From positions 1 to 12,394 of the forward strand of contig JAYOED010000065.1 of NCBI GenBank assembly GCA_038106575.1: DNA of 12,394 nt, written 5' to 3'. Below are positions 6,532 to 12,394 of this stretch, one piece after another (the stretch's first letter is position 1; the number at the start of each line of letters is the position of its first letter). The notes under the pieces were generated by a model. The model searched no databases. It was not told the DNA's origin and saw only the letters and a program-made list of their open reading frames with translations. Made by a program: the position numbers and the translations under genes. This stretch comes from Ga0077527 sp038106575. GTDB taxonomy: Bacteria > Pseudomonadota > Gammaproteobacteria > Burkholderiales > SG8-41.

Positions 6532-6960
6532 ATGAAAGTTCTGGTGATTCACGGCGCAGGTCTCAACATGCGCGGCAAGGTCCAGCTCGAAGTATTCGGC
6601 CCGCTGACGCTGGTGCAGTACGAAGAACACATCCGTGACTATGCGAAGGACCTTGGCATCGCGGTCTCGTTCTTCCATTCCAACATCGAAGGCGAAGTTT
6701 GCAACAAGTTGTTCCAGGCTTTCGACAGCGACATCGCCGGCGTGGTGATCAATCCCGGCGGCTACACCACGGTAGCTGGTCCGCTGCGCGCGGCGATCGC
6801 GATGATGAAATTTCCAGTAATCGAAGTGCACCTTTCCAACCCGACCGCGCGCGGAGCGGTGTCGGTGATGCAGCCGGTGTGTAAGGCTTCAGTATACGGA
6901 TTCGGTATCGAGAGTTACAAGTACGCGCTGACGGGGATCAAGTCGCTGGTCAAAAAATAA
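6532..6960 (+). CDS. type II 3-dehydroquinate dehydratase-like protein with altered active site
   Basis: A 142-residue flavodoxin-like protein of the AroQ family: LVIHGAGLNMRG (4-15), FFHSNIEGEV (47-56), GVVINPGGYTT (70-80) and IEVHLSNPTARG (97-108) follow the family pattern from end to end, and the length is normal. Against M. tuberculosis AroQ, Asn75 (here Asn74), His101 (His100) and Arg108 (Arg107) are kept. The catalytic Tyr24 is Phe22, Arg19 is Val17, His81 is Thr80 and Arg112 is Ser111. It therefore is unlikely to be the shikimate-pathway enzyme and more likely a paralogue with another substrate, or a binding protein. A clear GGAG (6520-6523) lies eight bases before the ATG. It sits between the flavoprotein remnant and an FMN oxidoreductase gene, 34 bases ahead of the latter, so co-transcription is likely. 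The fold is secure; the reaction is unknown. Confidence 0.85.
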   Translation: MKVLVIHGAGLNMRGKVQLEVFGPLTLVQYEEHIRDYAKDLGIAVSFFHSNIEGEVCNKLFQAFDSDIAGVVINPGGYTTVAGPLRAAIAMMKFPVIEVHLSNPTARGAVSVMQPVCKASVYGFGIESYKYALTGIKSLVKK

Positions 6961-6994
6961 CATCGCGCCCGCGGGCTGCACCGGTGGAGTCATC

Positions 6995-8464
6995 ATGAAA
7001 TTTGGCGATTTTGCTAAAATAAAATCACTGCAAACGCCGCAACGATTCAGGGAAAACCTGCAGCGCCTGGGTTTGAATATGCCTTGCGACGATGCGCTTG
7101 AAGCCGCGCCGTCATCGCCGATGGCGCAGCCGCTCGAGATCGATGGCCTCACCATCGGCAACCGCTACACCATCCATCCGATGGAGGGTTGGGACGCCGA
7201 AGCCGATGGCAGTCCCTCCGAGAACACCCAGCGCCGCTGGAAAAATTTCGGCCGCTCCGGCGCCAAGCTGATCTGGGGCGGTGAAGCGGTGGCAGTGCGG
7301 CCCGACGGCCGCGCCAATCCGAACCAGTTAATGCTCAACGACCGCACCGAAGTCGCGCTGGGGTCGATGCGCGAAGCGCTGGTTGCCGAGCATCGCGCGG
7401 CGATGGGCAATGATAACGACCTGGTAGTCGGCCTGCAGCTCACGCACTCGGGGCGTTTCTGCAAACCCAACGACCACCACAAGCAAGAGCCGATGATCCT
7501 CTACCGGCATCCGATCCTCGACCGTAAATTCAAACTGGCGGCGGATTACCCGTTGATGAGTGACGGCGACATCCGCGCGCTGATCGACTGCTATGTCGAT
7601 GCCGCGAAACGCGCGGCAAAGCTGGGCTTTCAGTTCGTAGACGTCAAGGCTTGCCACGGCTACCTCGGCCATGAATTCCTATCGGCGAAGACGCGCGAAG
7701 GCGAATTCGGAGGTTCACTGGAAAACCGCACGCGGTTCTTGAAAGAAATCGTTACCGGCATCAAGGCCGAAGCGCCGGGGCTTAAGTTCGGCATGCGCAT
7801 TTCCGCCGCCGACCTGGTGCCGTTCCGGCCCGATCCGGCGCTGACCACCGCGGAGGCAATGGGGCCGGGAGCGCCGGAGGAATTTGCTGCCCCGTACCGC
7901 TACGGTTTCGGCCTCGATGAAAACAATCCGCTGCAGATCGACCTCGGCGAAACCAAATCGGTGATTGCCATTGCGCGTGATCTTGGCATCAAACTTTTCA
8001 ACATCACGCTCGGCAGTCCGTATTACAACCCGCACCTGACTCGCCCCGCGCTGTATCCGCCCTCCGACGGCTACCACCCGCCGGAAGATCCCCTGATTGG
8101 CGTGATGCGCCATCTCAACGTGGTGCGTGAATTGAAACAGGCGTTTCCCGCTCTGGGTTTCGTCGGCAGCGGCTATACTTATCTGCAGGAGTTCCTGCCT
8201 TACGTCGCGCAGGCGGCAGTGCGCAACGGCTGGACGGACTGCGTCGGCCTTGGCCGCATGGTGCTGGCCTACCCTGAATTACCGGCCGACGTCCTGAGCG
8301 CCAAGGCACTGCAGCGCAAGCGCCTGTGCCGCACCTTCAGCGACTGCACCACCGCGCCGCGGCATGGCATGGTGTCAGGCTGCTATCCGCTGGATGCGCA
8401 TTACAAGAAGTCGCCGGATATGATGAAGGTTACTGCCATCAAAAAGGCGGCGAAGCTTTCATGA
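6995..8464 (+). CDS. Old Yellow Enzyme-family NADH:flavin oxidoreductase
   Basis: A 489-residue FMN-dependent TIM-barrel oxidoreductase, expected to reduce an activated C=C bond with NAD(P)H or to use a related flavin reaction. Seen are the first-strand region LTIGNRYTIHPMEGWDAEA (52-70), LQLTHSGRF (148-156), CHGYLGHEFLS...GEFGGSLENRTRF (220-248) with the family's substrate-binding His/His positions, FVGSGYT (389-395) and the phosphate-binding VGLGRMVLAYPELPADVL (417-434). There is no C-terminal FAD/NAD domain of the dienoyl-CoA reductase kind. Near the end Cys445, Cys451 and Cys463 recall the 4Fe-4S motif of those larger enzymes, but the second cysteine position holds Phe448, so a cluster is doubtful. 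GGAG (6986-6989) precedes the ATG by five bases. It belongs to the operon from 3551 and is followed by a small damaged gene. Confidence 0.88.
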   Translation: MKFGDFAKIKSLQTPQRFRENLQRLGLNMPCDDALEAAPSSPMAQPLEIDGLTIGNRYTIHPMEGWDAEADGSPSENTQRRWKNFGRSGAKLIWGGEAVAVRPDGRANPNQLMLNDRTEVALGSMREALVAEHRAAMGNDNDLVVGLQLTHSGRFCKPNDHHKQEPMILYRHPILDRKFKLAADYPLMSDGDIRALIDCYVDAAKRAAKLGFQFVDVKACHGYLGHEFLSAKTREGEFGGSLENRTRFLKEIVTGIKAEAPGLKFGMRISAADLVPFRPDPALTTAEAMGPGAPEEFAAPYRYGFGLDENNPLQIDLGETKSVIAIARDLGIKLFNITLGSPYYNPHLTRPALYPPSDGYHPPEDPLIGVMRHLNVVRELKQAFPALGFVGSGYTYLQEFLPYVAQAAVRNGWTDCVGLGRMVLAYPELPADVLSAKALQRKRLCRTFSDCTTAPRHGMVSGCYPLDAHYKKSPDMMKVTAIKKAAKLS

Positions 8465-8519
8465 ATGCTTCGGACATTAATCTCGTTACACCCGCATTAT
8501 TCATTTTTGTGTGGAGTTA

Positions 8520-8788
8520 ATGATGTCCAAGGCCATCTGGTTTTTGCTGGAGCACTTTTTGTCTCGCTGGCGATAGCGTTGAATGCCACGGTCGAGCCCC
8601 ATCGTGACAGAATTAAGGAAGCCATAGCCAAGCCCAGCACGGCCGCCGCGGTGTTGCGGTTGGGTAGCTTGAAAGCGTTCGTGTCGAACTACCACACTCT
8701 GGGCGTGGCCACGTACACCACCATCAACGATAAGATAAAGTCCTTCGGACTGCTCGGTATGGCGTTCGTCAGCGATTCCAACCAGTAA
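8520..8788 (+). pseudogene. small signal-peptide or membrane-anchored protein, frameshifted near codon 10
   Basis: A ribosome site GGAG (8513-8516) precedes tandem ATGs at 8520 and 8523. From there the frame reads MMSKAIWFLL and then runs into TAG within eight codons. Adding one G at 8549-8550 continues it as LLGALFVSLAIALNATVEP, a good hydrophobic signal or anchor, and then as 78 residues to the TAA at 8786-8788 (PHRDRIKEAIAKPS, LKAFVSNYHTLGVATYT, GLLGMAFVSDSNQ). That unbroken second frame can also be opened by an ATG at 8465, giving 107 residues, but its N-terminus is then atypical and lacks a ribosome site. I read it as a one-base deletion or a sequencing error. The family is a short protein of unknown function with a conserved YHTLGVATY segment; no role can be given. 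It follows the FMN oxidoreductase gene by 55 bases and ends five bases from the convergent DUF993 gene. Confidence 0.65.
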
Positions 8789-8793
8789 CGCGC

Positions 8794-9996
8794 CTACGGC
8801 AGGATGCCGTGCAGCGCGAGCAGGGTTTTCATCCGCGCAATCGCCAGATCGGGCTTTAGCAATAACCCGGCTGAATCCGCCAGCCTGAACAGTTCCGCCA
8901 GATGCGGCAGTGCACGCGCGCTCTGCTGGCCGCCGACCATGACGAAGTGTTCCTGGTAGCCGTTCAACCAGGCCATGAAGGTCACTCCGGTTTTGTAATA
9001 CCAGGTGGGTTTCCGGAAGATGTGGCGTGACAACGGCACGGTCGGTGCGAGGATTGCGTTGAATTTCTTTTGATCGTCCTGTGCCAGGGCCAGCAGCGCG
9101 GCGCTAGCCGCCGGGGCTATGGCGTCGAAAATGCCGAGCAGGGCGTCGCTGTGTTGATGGTTGGGCAGCTGGCCTTCGCCGTCACCGGAGATCAACGGCG
9201 CGAAATTGAAATCGTCCCCGGTGTACATGCGCACCTTGGCCGGCAGGCGGCGGCGCATGGCGATTTCGATGGTATCGTCGAGCAGCGAAATCTTGATGCC
9301 GTCCACTTTTGCGGCGTTGGCGGCGATCACGCCAAGCGCAGTGTCGACGGCTTTGGCCGGATCGGTGCTGCCCCAGTATCCCTTCAATGCCGGATCGAAG
9401 GCGTCGCCGAGCCAGTGGATGATCACCGGCTCGCGTGCCTGACTCAGGCAGCGGTCGTAGACCTTTTCGTAATCGGTGGGACTTTGGGCGACACGTGCCA
9501 GCGCACGGCTAGCCATCAGAATCAGTTTGCCGCCGACGCCCTCGATGGCGGCCATCTGTTCTTCGTAGGCGCGAATGACGTCTTCGAGATTGCGTGCACC
9601 ATCGGGCAGCAGCTGGTCGGTGCCGCAGCCGGAGGCGAGCAGCGCGCCCGGCATGTCCTGCGCGGCGGCGACTGAGCGGCGGATCAGTTCGAACGACGCC
9701 TTCCAGTCCATGCCCATGCCGCGCTGCGCGGTGTCCATGGCTTCGGCGACGCCGAGGCCGAGACTCCACAGGTGGCAGCGGTAGGCGATGGTGGCGTCCC
9801 AGTCGACTGCACAGTCGAGCCAGGGATTACCCGCTGCGCGCGGATCGGCAACGACATGCGCCGCCGAATAGGCGATGCGGTTGAATTGCGAGGGTGCAGT
9901 CGCGGTGACGAACTGTCCTGGGCCATGCAGCCGGTATCGTTCCATCTGGCCGCCGGCAGCGGGGAGCATCAGGCTGAGGTCAGCATTGCCGTCCAT
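8794..9996 (-). CDS. DUF993 protein (dihydrodipicolinate synthase-like TIM barrel)
   Basis: A 400-residue soluble protein matching the DUF993 family, grouped with class I aldolase-like dihydrodipicolinate synthases. Family segments are FNRIAYSAAHVVADP (38-52), the long WDATIAYRCHLWSLGLGVAE run (66-85), MDTAQRGMGMDW (87-98), VIIHWLGDAFDPALKGYWG (191-209) and MYTGDDFNFAPLI (257-269). Lys235 in DGIKISLLDD is a plausible Schiff-base lysine, which I infer from its position. Members often sit in sugar- or polyol-catabolic clusters; the reaction is not established. The ATG at 9994-9996 has no clear ribosome site, and Met10 (9969) is an alternative start. It converges with the catabolic operon (five bases between stops), and a 6-bp stem at 8796-8810 covers its last codons. 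It may be a partner enzyme on its own promoter, or an unrelated neighbour. Confidence 0.82.
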   Translation of the reverse strand: MDGNADLSLMLPAAGGQMERYRLHGPGQFVTATAPSQFNRIAYSAAHVVADPRAAGNPWLDCAVDWDATIAYRCHLWSLGLGVAEAMDTAQRGMGMDWKASFELIRRSVAAAQDMPGALLASGCGTDQLLPDGARNLEDVIRAYEEQMAAIEGVGGKLILMASRALARVAQSPTDYEKVYDRCLSQAREPVIIHWLGDAFDPALKGYWGSTDPAKAVDTALGVIAANAAKVDGIKISLLDDTIEIAMRRRLPAKVRMYTGDDFNFAPLISGDGEGQLPNHQHSDALLGIFDAIAPAASAALLALAQDDQKKFNAILAPTVPLSRHIFRKPTWYYKTGVTFMAWLNGYQEHFVMVGGQQSARALPHLAELFRLADSAGLLLKPDLAIARMKTLLALHGILP

Positions 9997-10018
9997 AGAG
10001 GGAGTGATTCATTGAAGG

Positions 10019-10050
10019 ATCCCCGCGATTGTAATGCGTGCCGCGGGGAT
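10019..10050 (-). terminator. 9-bp inverted repeat after the histidine-rich gene
   Basis: ATCCCCGCG at 10019-10027 and CGCGGGGAT at 10042-10050 form a perfect 9-bp stem around a 14-base loop. It lies 30 bases past the stop of the histidine-rich gene and 22 bases before the DUF993 start, both on the minus strand. The bases after it on that strand are CCTTCAATG, so there is no good U-run. It could be a terminator for the first gene or a control hairpin in the leader of the second. Confidence 0.45.
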
Positions 10051-10080
10051 TGTCCCTGCTGCGTAGTCCAGCAACCATGC

Positions 10081-10374
10081 TCAGCGGATGGGGATGTGGA
10101 TACTAGGCAGCACGATGCTTACGCCGACCGGGGCTGGGCGCGTGTAATACACCAAGGGTGCCGGACTGTAGCCGAATTGCTGGTGAAAAACGTGGTGACG
10201 CACTACGCGGTGCTGCGGGATATAGTGATGATGCACATGCCGGGCGTGCTTCCGGTGTTGAGCGTGGCCGCGATGTGAGTCAAAGCCGCGATGCCCGTTG
10301 AAACCGCGGTCGGCCATGGCAGGCGTTGCTGCCAGCAGCGCTGCTGTCAAGACTGTGCCAGTAATGATCTTCAT
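10081..10374 (-). CDS. small exported histidine-rich protein
   Basis: A 97-residue protein with a clear signal peptide (MKIITGTVLTAALLAATPAMA, cut before DRGF at residue 22). The mature 76 residues contain 14 histidines, 12 of them between residues 28 and 61 (such as HARHVHHHYIPQHRVVRHH), with many arginines, and then a Pro/Tyr/Val end (YSPAPLVYYTRPAPVGVSI). No enzyme motif or cysteine is present. Short secreted proteins of this make-up are common in Beta- and Gammaproteobacteria and are uncharacterised; binding of metal ions in the periplasm is a reasonable inference from the histidines. GGAGG (minus strand, 10381-10385) lies six bases before the ATG, a strong ribosome site. It follows the kinase-like gene on the same strand after 193 bases that probably hold its own promoter. 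Confidence 0.8.
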   Translation of the reverse strand: MKIITGTVLTAALLAATPAMADRGFNGHRGFDSHRGHAQHRKHARHVHHHYIPQHRVVRHHVFHQQFGYSPAPLVYYTRPAPVGVSIVLPSIHIPIR

Positions 10375-10392
10375 GATCTGCCTCCGTTTTCA

Positions 10393-10412
10393 GAACGCCA
10401 TTCTGTGCGTTC
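10393..10412. promoter_or_regulatory. inverted repeat in the leader of the histidine-rich gene
   Basis: GAACGC at 10393-10398 and GCGTTC at 10407-10412 are perfect inverted arms around eight bases; a shorter pair, CAGAA 10391-10395 and TTCTG 10401-10405, overlaps them. The element is 18-38 bases upstream of the start codon, just before the ribosome site, so it could be an operator or an mRNA hairpin that controls translation. No known regulator is assigned. Confidence 0.35.
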
Positions 10413-10520
10413 CACAATTCCCCTGTTGATCGATTTATTATTTGCGGCCTCTGACTGCAGGCCACGGCACCGATGCTAGCGGCTGGAAGCAGTGATGGGG
10501 GGTAACGGCAAGGACGATTG

Positions 10521-10535
10521 TGTAAGCGGATGTAA
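10521..10535. repeat. direct repeat TGTAA-N5-TGTAA upstream of the histidine-rich gene
   Basis: TGTAA occurs at 10521-10525 and 10531-10535, exactly one helical turn apart, with an inverted copy TTACA at 10561-10565. Tandem half-sites at 10-base spacing are typical of OmpR/PhoB-type response regulators, so this may control the minus-strand gene at 10374. The evidence is only the repeat itself. The rest of 10375-10567 contains no gene. Confidence 0.3.
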
Positions 10536-10567
10536 CAGCCGGGCCGTCCGCAAGAAAGAGTTACAAA

Positions 10568-12376
10568 TCAGGTCGCGGATATTGCTCCGCCCCAGCTGCC
10601 CAGGGTGTGCACGCGCTCGACTTCGGTCAGAGAGCGTTGCAACGGGTCAACGCCTGTAAGTGTGCCGGCGACGGCCTGAGGGACCACGGCCTCGAGTCCC
10701 GCCTGGGTTTCTGGGTCGGAGAGCGCGGCGGCCAGCGCCTGAGGGTCGTGCCAGACTGCTTTGCCTTTTTCAGTGCGCAGGTAGATGTGGCCGCTATTCC
10801 AGTCGGCGAAATTCACCGCCGGTAGCCTTTTTACGCAATGGGCGAGGAACTCGACGTTCTGTCGCGGTGCCATGGCCTCCCGGTCCGGATACACCGACTG
10901 CGGATCCTGCGCATCGACATTAATCTTCTGATAGCGGCCGATGTCGAGCATCCTGCCGACATCGAGCATGTTGAGTTCGCCGTTCCAGCCGAAAGCGACG
11001 GTGCGCGGCTGCACGCCGGGCGGAACGCTGTTGTCGAGGAATTCGTAGTGCACTTTCTTGTCGGCGGATAGCGCCCAGGTGAAGAACACCTCGGGCATGC
11101 CGGTGAAGGCCTCGATGTTATGAGCGAGCAAATCGTCGACCGCCTTGTAGCGCCCCACCTCGAGGCCGCGCGTCCAGGCGCGCTCCACGGTAGCGTGCGG
11201 CGGCGTAATCACGAAGAAAAGGTAGACTAGGTTGCCGAATCGGGTCAGCAGGTTGCTGCCGGCAATGTCGGAGGCGGGGGCAAAGGTGTCGAAGCGGAAA
11301 CGGTCGATCAGCAGGTGGGTCATTTCGCCTTGCGCGGCTTTCTGCGCGATCATACGGTCGAGTTTCTGGTCGACCACCTGCAGTTCGTGTCCGGCGAAAG
11401 AGCCTGCGTATTTGTAGGTGTCGCCCAGCGAGTCGTAATCAAGCAGAAACTTGCGAAAGATATCCGGACTGATGAGCGCGAATTCGTCCCAGTGGACGCC
11501 GATGCGTCCTGCGAGTGCGCGCTGCCGCGAGCGCAGCGTGCTTTTGCCGGCGGCGGAGGCGCCCTTGGTGTTCATGACCACCGGCTGTGCCTGTTTCGGC
11601 AGCCGGCGGAATCCTTCCGCCGCCGCCGCGCGCTGGACATGAGGTTCGATCAGACGGCCGATCTCCTCGCTGCCCAGTTCGTTGCAGGCGAGATCGGTGG
11701 CGACTGTCGATAGCAGCGCGCGGTCACCCCACAGACGGCCGTGCCTGCCATGCATTGCCCCGGCAACGCGTGCGAGAGCGCGGTAAGCGGCGCGCCGCAG
11801 CGGATCCCCTTCGGCATGCATCTTTTTTTCCCACAGATGAATTGCGCGCACGTCGCTTGATTCGACATCATCCATGTTATCAACGGCCGGGGACGGAGAT
11901 TTTCCGAACAGCCGGGACCAGAATCCCGCCCGACATGCGGGCGCAGCAGGCTCGCTTAGGCCGGATTCTAGTACTGCAGACACCGCGCTGAACAGCCGCG
12001 AGCGCAGCGCGCCGTAGGCTTCGATGAACTCCGGCATCAGCGGAGCCAGATAGCGGTTGAGGATGACGCCTGTCATGTGCCGGAAGTTGATGCCGAGATC
12101 TTCGGTTTTTTCACCGGCCTCCACCGCTAGGTTGGCGGTGATCTGCGCCAGCAGTTCGTGCACGACCAGGCGCTCGGGGCGGAACAGTACCAGTTCTTCC
12201 ATCGGCAGCCCGGTAAGGTTGGACAACTCGCGGGCCTGCTGCGGTGAAGTGGCCGTATTCTCGGGACGGTAGATCGTGGCGAGCGGCAGCAGTTCGGCGG
12301 GGATCTGCGATTGCAGTCCCGGATTCCACGGCCCTTCCGGAAGTGCCGCGGCGGGGGCGGGTAGATTTCCATGCAT
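10568..12376 (-). CDS. 602-residue protein with zeta-toxin-like P-loop kinase core
   Basis: I do not recognise the whole protein. Residues 271-280 are a Walker A loop (KGASAAGKST). After it come ISPDIFRKFLLDYDSL (302-317), where Asp305 and Arg308 match the substrate-contacting part of zeta/UDP-GlcNAc kinases, LLIDRF (355-360) as a Walker B-like strand, and VERAWTRGLEVGRYK (397-411), with arginines like the zeta lid. The core thus spans about 265-445. The first 265 residues and the last 155 show no motif known to me, apart from a low-complexity linker near 141-175. No signal peptide or membrane helix is seen, so it is probably cytoplasmic. A TGA lies in frame three codons before the ATG at 12374-12376, so the start cannot be further upstream; there is no clear ribosome site. 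No small epsilon-like antitoxin gene is adjacent within the window. It may phosphorylate a sugar nucleotide or another small molecule; confidence in the kinase fold is good, in the role low. Confidence 0.72.
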   Translation of the reverse strand: MHGNLPAPAAALPEGPWNPGLQSQIPAELLPLATIYRPENTATSPQQARELSNLTGLPMEELVLFRPERLVVHELLAQITANLAVEAGEKTEDLGINFRHMTGVILNRYLAPLMPEFIEAYGALRSRLFSAVSAVLESGLSEPAAPACRAGFWSRLFGKSPSPAVDNMDDVESSDVRAIHLWEKKMHAEGDPLRRAAYRALARVAGAMHGRHGRLWGDRALLSTVATDLACNELGSEEIGRLIEPHVQRAAAAEGFRRLPKQAQPVVMNTKGASAAGKSTLRSRQRALAGRIGVHWDEFALISPDIFRKFLLDYDSLGDTYKYAGSFAGHELQVVDQKLDRMIAQKAAQGEMTHLLIDRFRFDTFAPASDIAGSNLLTRFGNLVYLFFVITPPHATVERAWTRGLEVGRYKAVDDLLAHNIEAFTGMPEVFFTWALSADKKVHYEFLDNSVPPGVQPRTVAFGWNGELNMLDVGRMLDIGRYQKINVDAQDPQSVYPDREAMAPRQNVEFLAHCVKRLPAVNFADWNSGHIYLRTEKGKAVWHDPQALAAALSDPETQAGLEAVVPQAVAGTLTGVDPLQRSLTEVERVHTLGSWGGAISAT

Positions 12377-12394
12377 GGATAATCAGTTTACGCC

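Noticed and set aside
6532..6960. Annotation as the biosynthetic aroQ
   Set aside because: Four active-site residues differ, including the catalytic tyrosine and arginine, and the context is catabolic, so the gene symbol was withheld.
8465..8788. An intact 107-residue gene from the ATG at 8465
   Set aside because: It has no ribosome site and an atypical start, while GGAG and tandem ATGs at 8513-8525 point to another frame that joins the hydrophobic core after one added base. It is kept as a frameshifted gene instead.
10568..12376. A toxin-antitoxin system
   Set aside because: Only the kinase core resembles zeta; the protein is twice the usual size and no antitoxin gene is adjacent within the window, so calling it a toxin would go beyond the sequence.

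Overview
The window reads as chromosomal DNA of a betaproteobacterium (Burkholderiales or Nitrosomonadales in the broad sense). This rests on the NuoN C-terminus, the DsbB, ArfB and DUF465 sequences, the cytochrome c' type, and a moderately high GC content. It holds no rRNA, tRNA, CRISPR array, IS element or integrase, so it looks like ordinary chromosome with a catabolic module in the middle. All assignments come from reading the sequence; no database search was run.

Layout. (1) 1-368: 3' end of nuoN, the last gene of the complex I operon, cut by the left edge. (2) 475-1876, minus strand: two exported c-type cytochromes, a monoheme cytochrome c' followed by a diheme cytochrome c, with a strong hairpin between them. 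(3) 2044-3451: housekeeping genes arfB (minus), dsbB (plus) and a small DUF465/YdcH-like gene (minus). (4) 3488-8788, plus strand: a catabolic-looking operon that begins with a near-perfect -10 box. It encodes a two-subunit molybdenum hydroxylase (2Fe-2S small subunit and Moco large subunit), the wreck of an FAD flavoprotein gene, a type II dehydroquinase-like protein that has lost several catalytic residues, an Old Yellow Enzyme-type FMN oxidoreductase, and a small membrane-anchored or exported protein that appears frameshifted. (5) 8794-9996, minus strand and convergent with the operon: a DUF993 TIM-barrel protein of the dihydrodipicolinate synthase-like group. (6) 10081-12376, minus strand: a small exported histidine-rich protein and a 602-residue protein with a zeta-toxin-like P-loop kinase core.

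How the genes may work together (inference). A molybdenum hydroxylase without an FAD subunit, of the isoquinoline oxidoreductase/nicotinate dehydrogenase class, usually hands electrons to c-type cytochromes, and a diheme cytochrome gene lies 2.2 kb away. With an FMN reductase, an aroQ paralogue with changed active-site residues and a DHDPS-like protein nearby, the region looks like a pathway for a cyclic, perhaps N-heteroaromatic, compound. Two of its genes are damaged (flavoprotein 6144-6504 and small protein 8520-8788), so it may be decaying or may have been remodelled. The substrate cannot be named from sequence alone.
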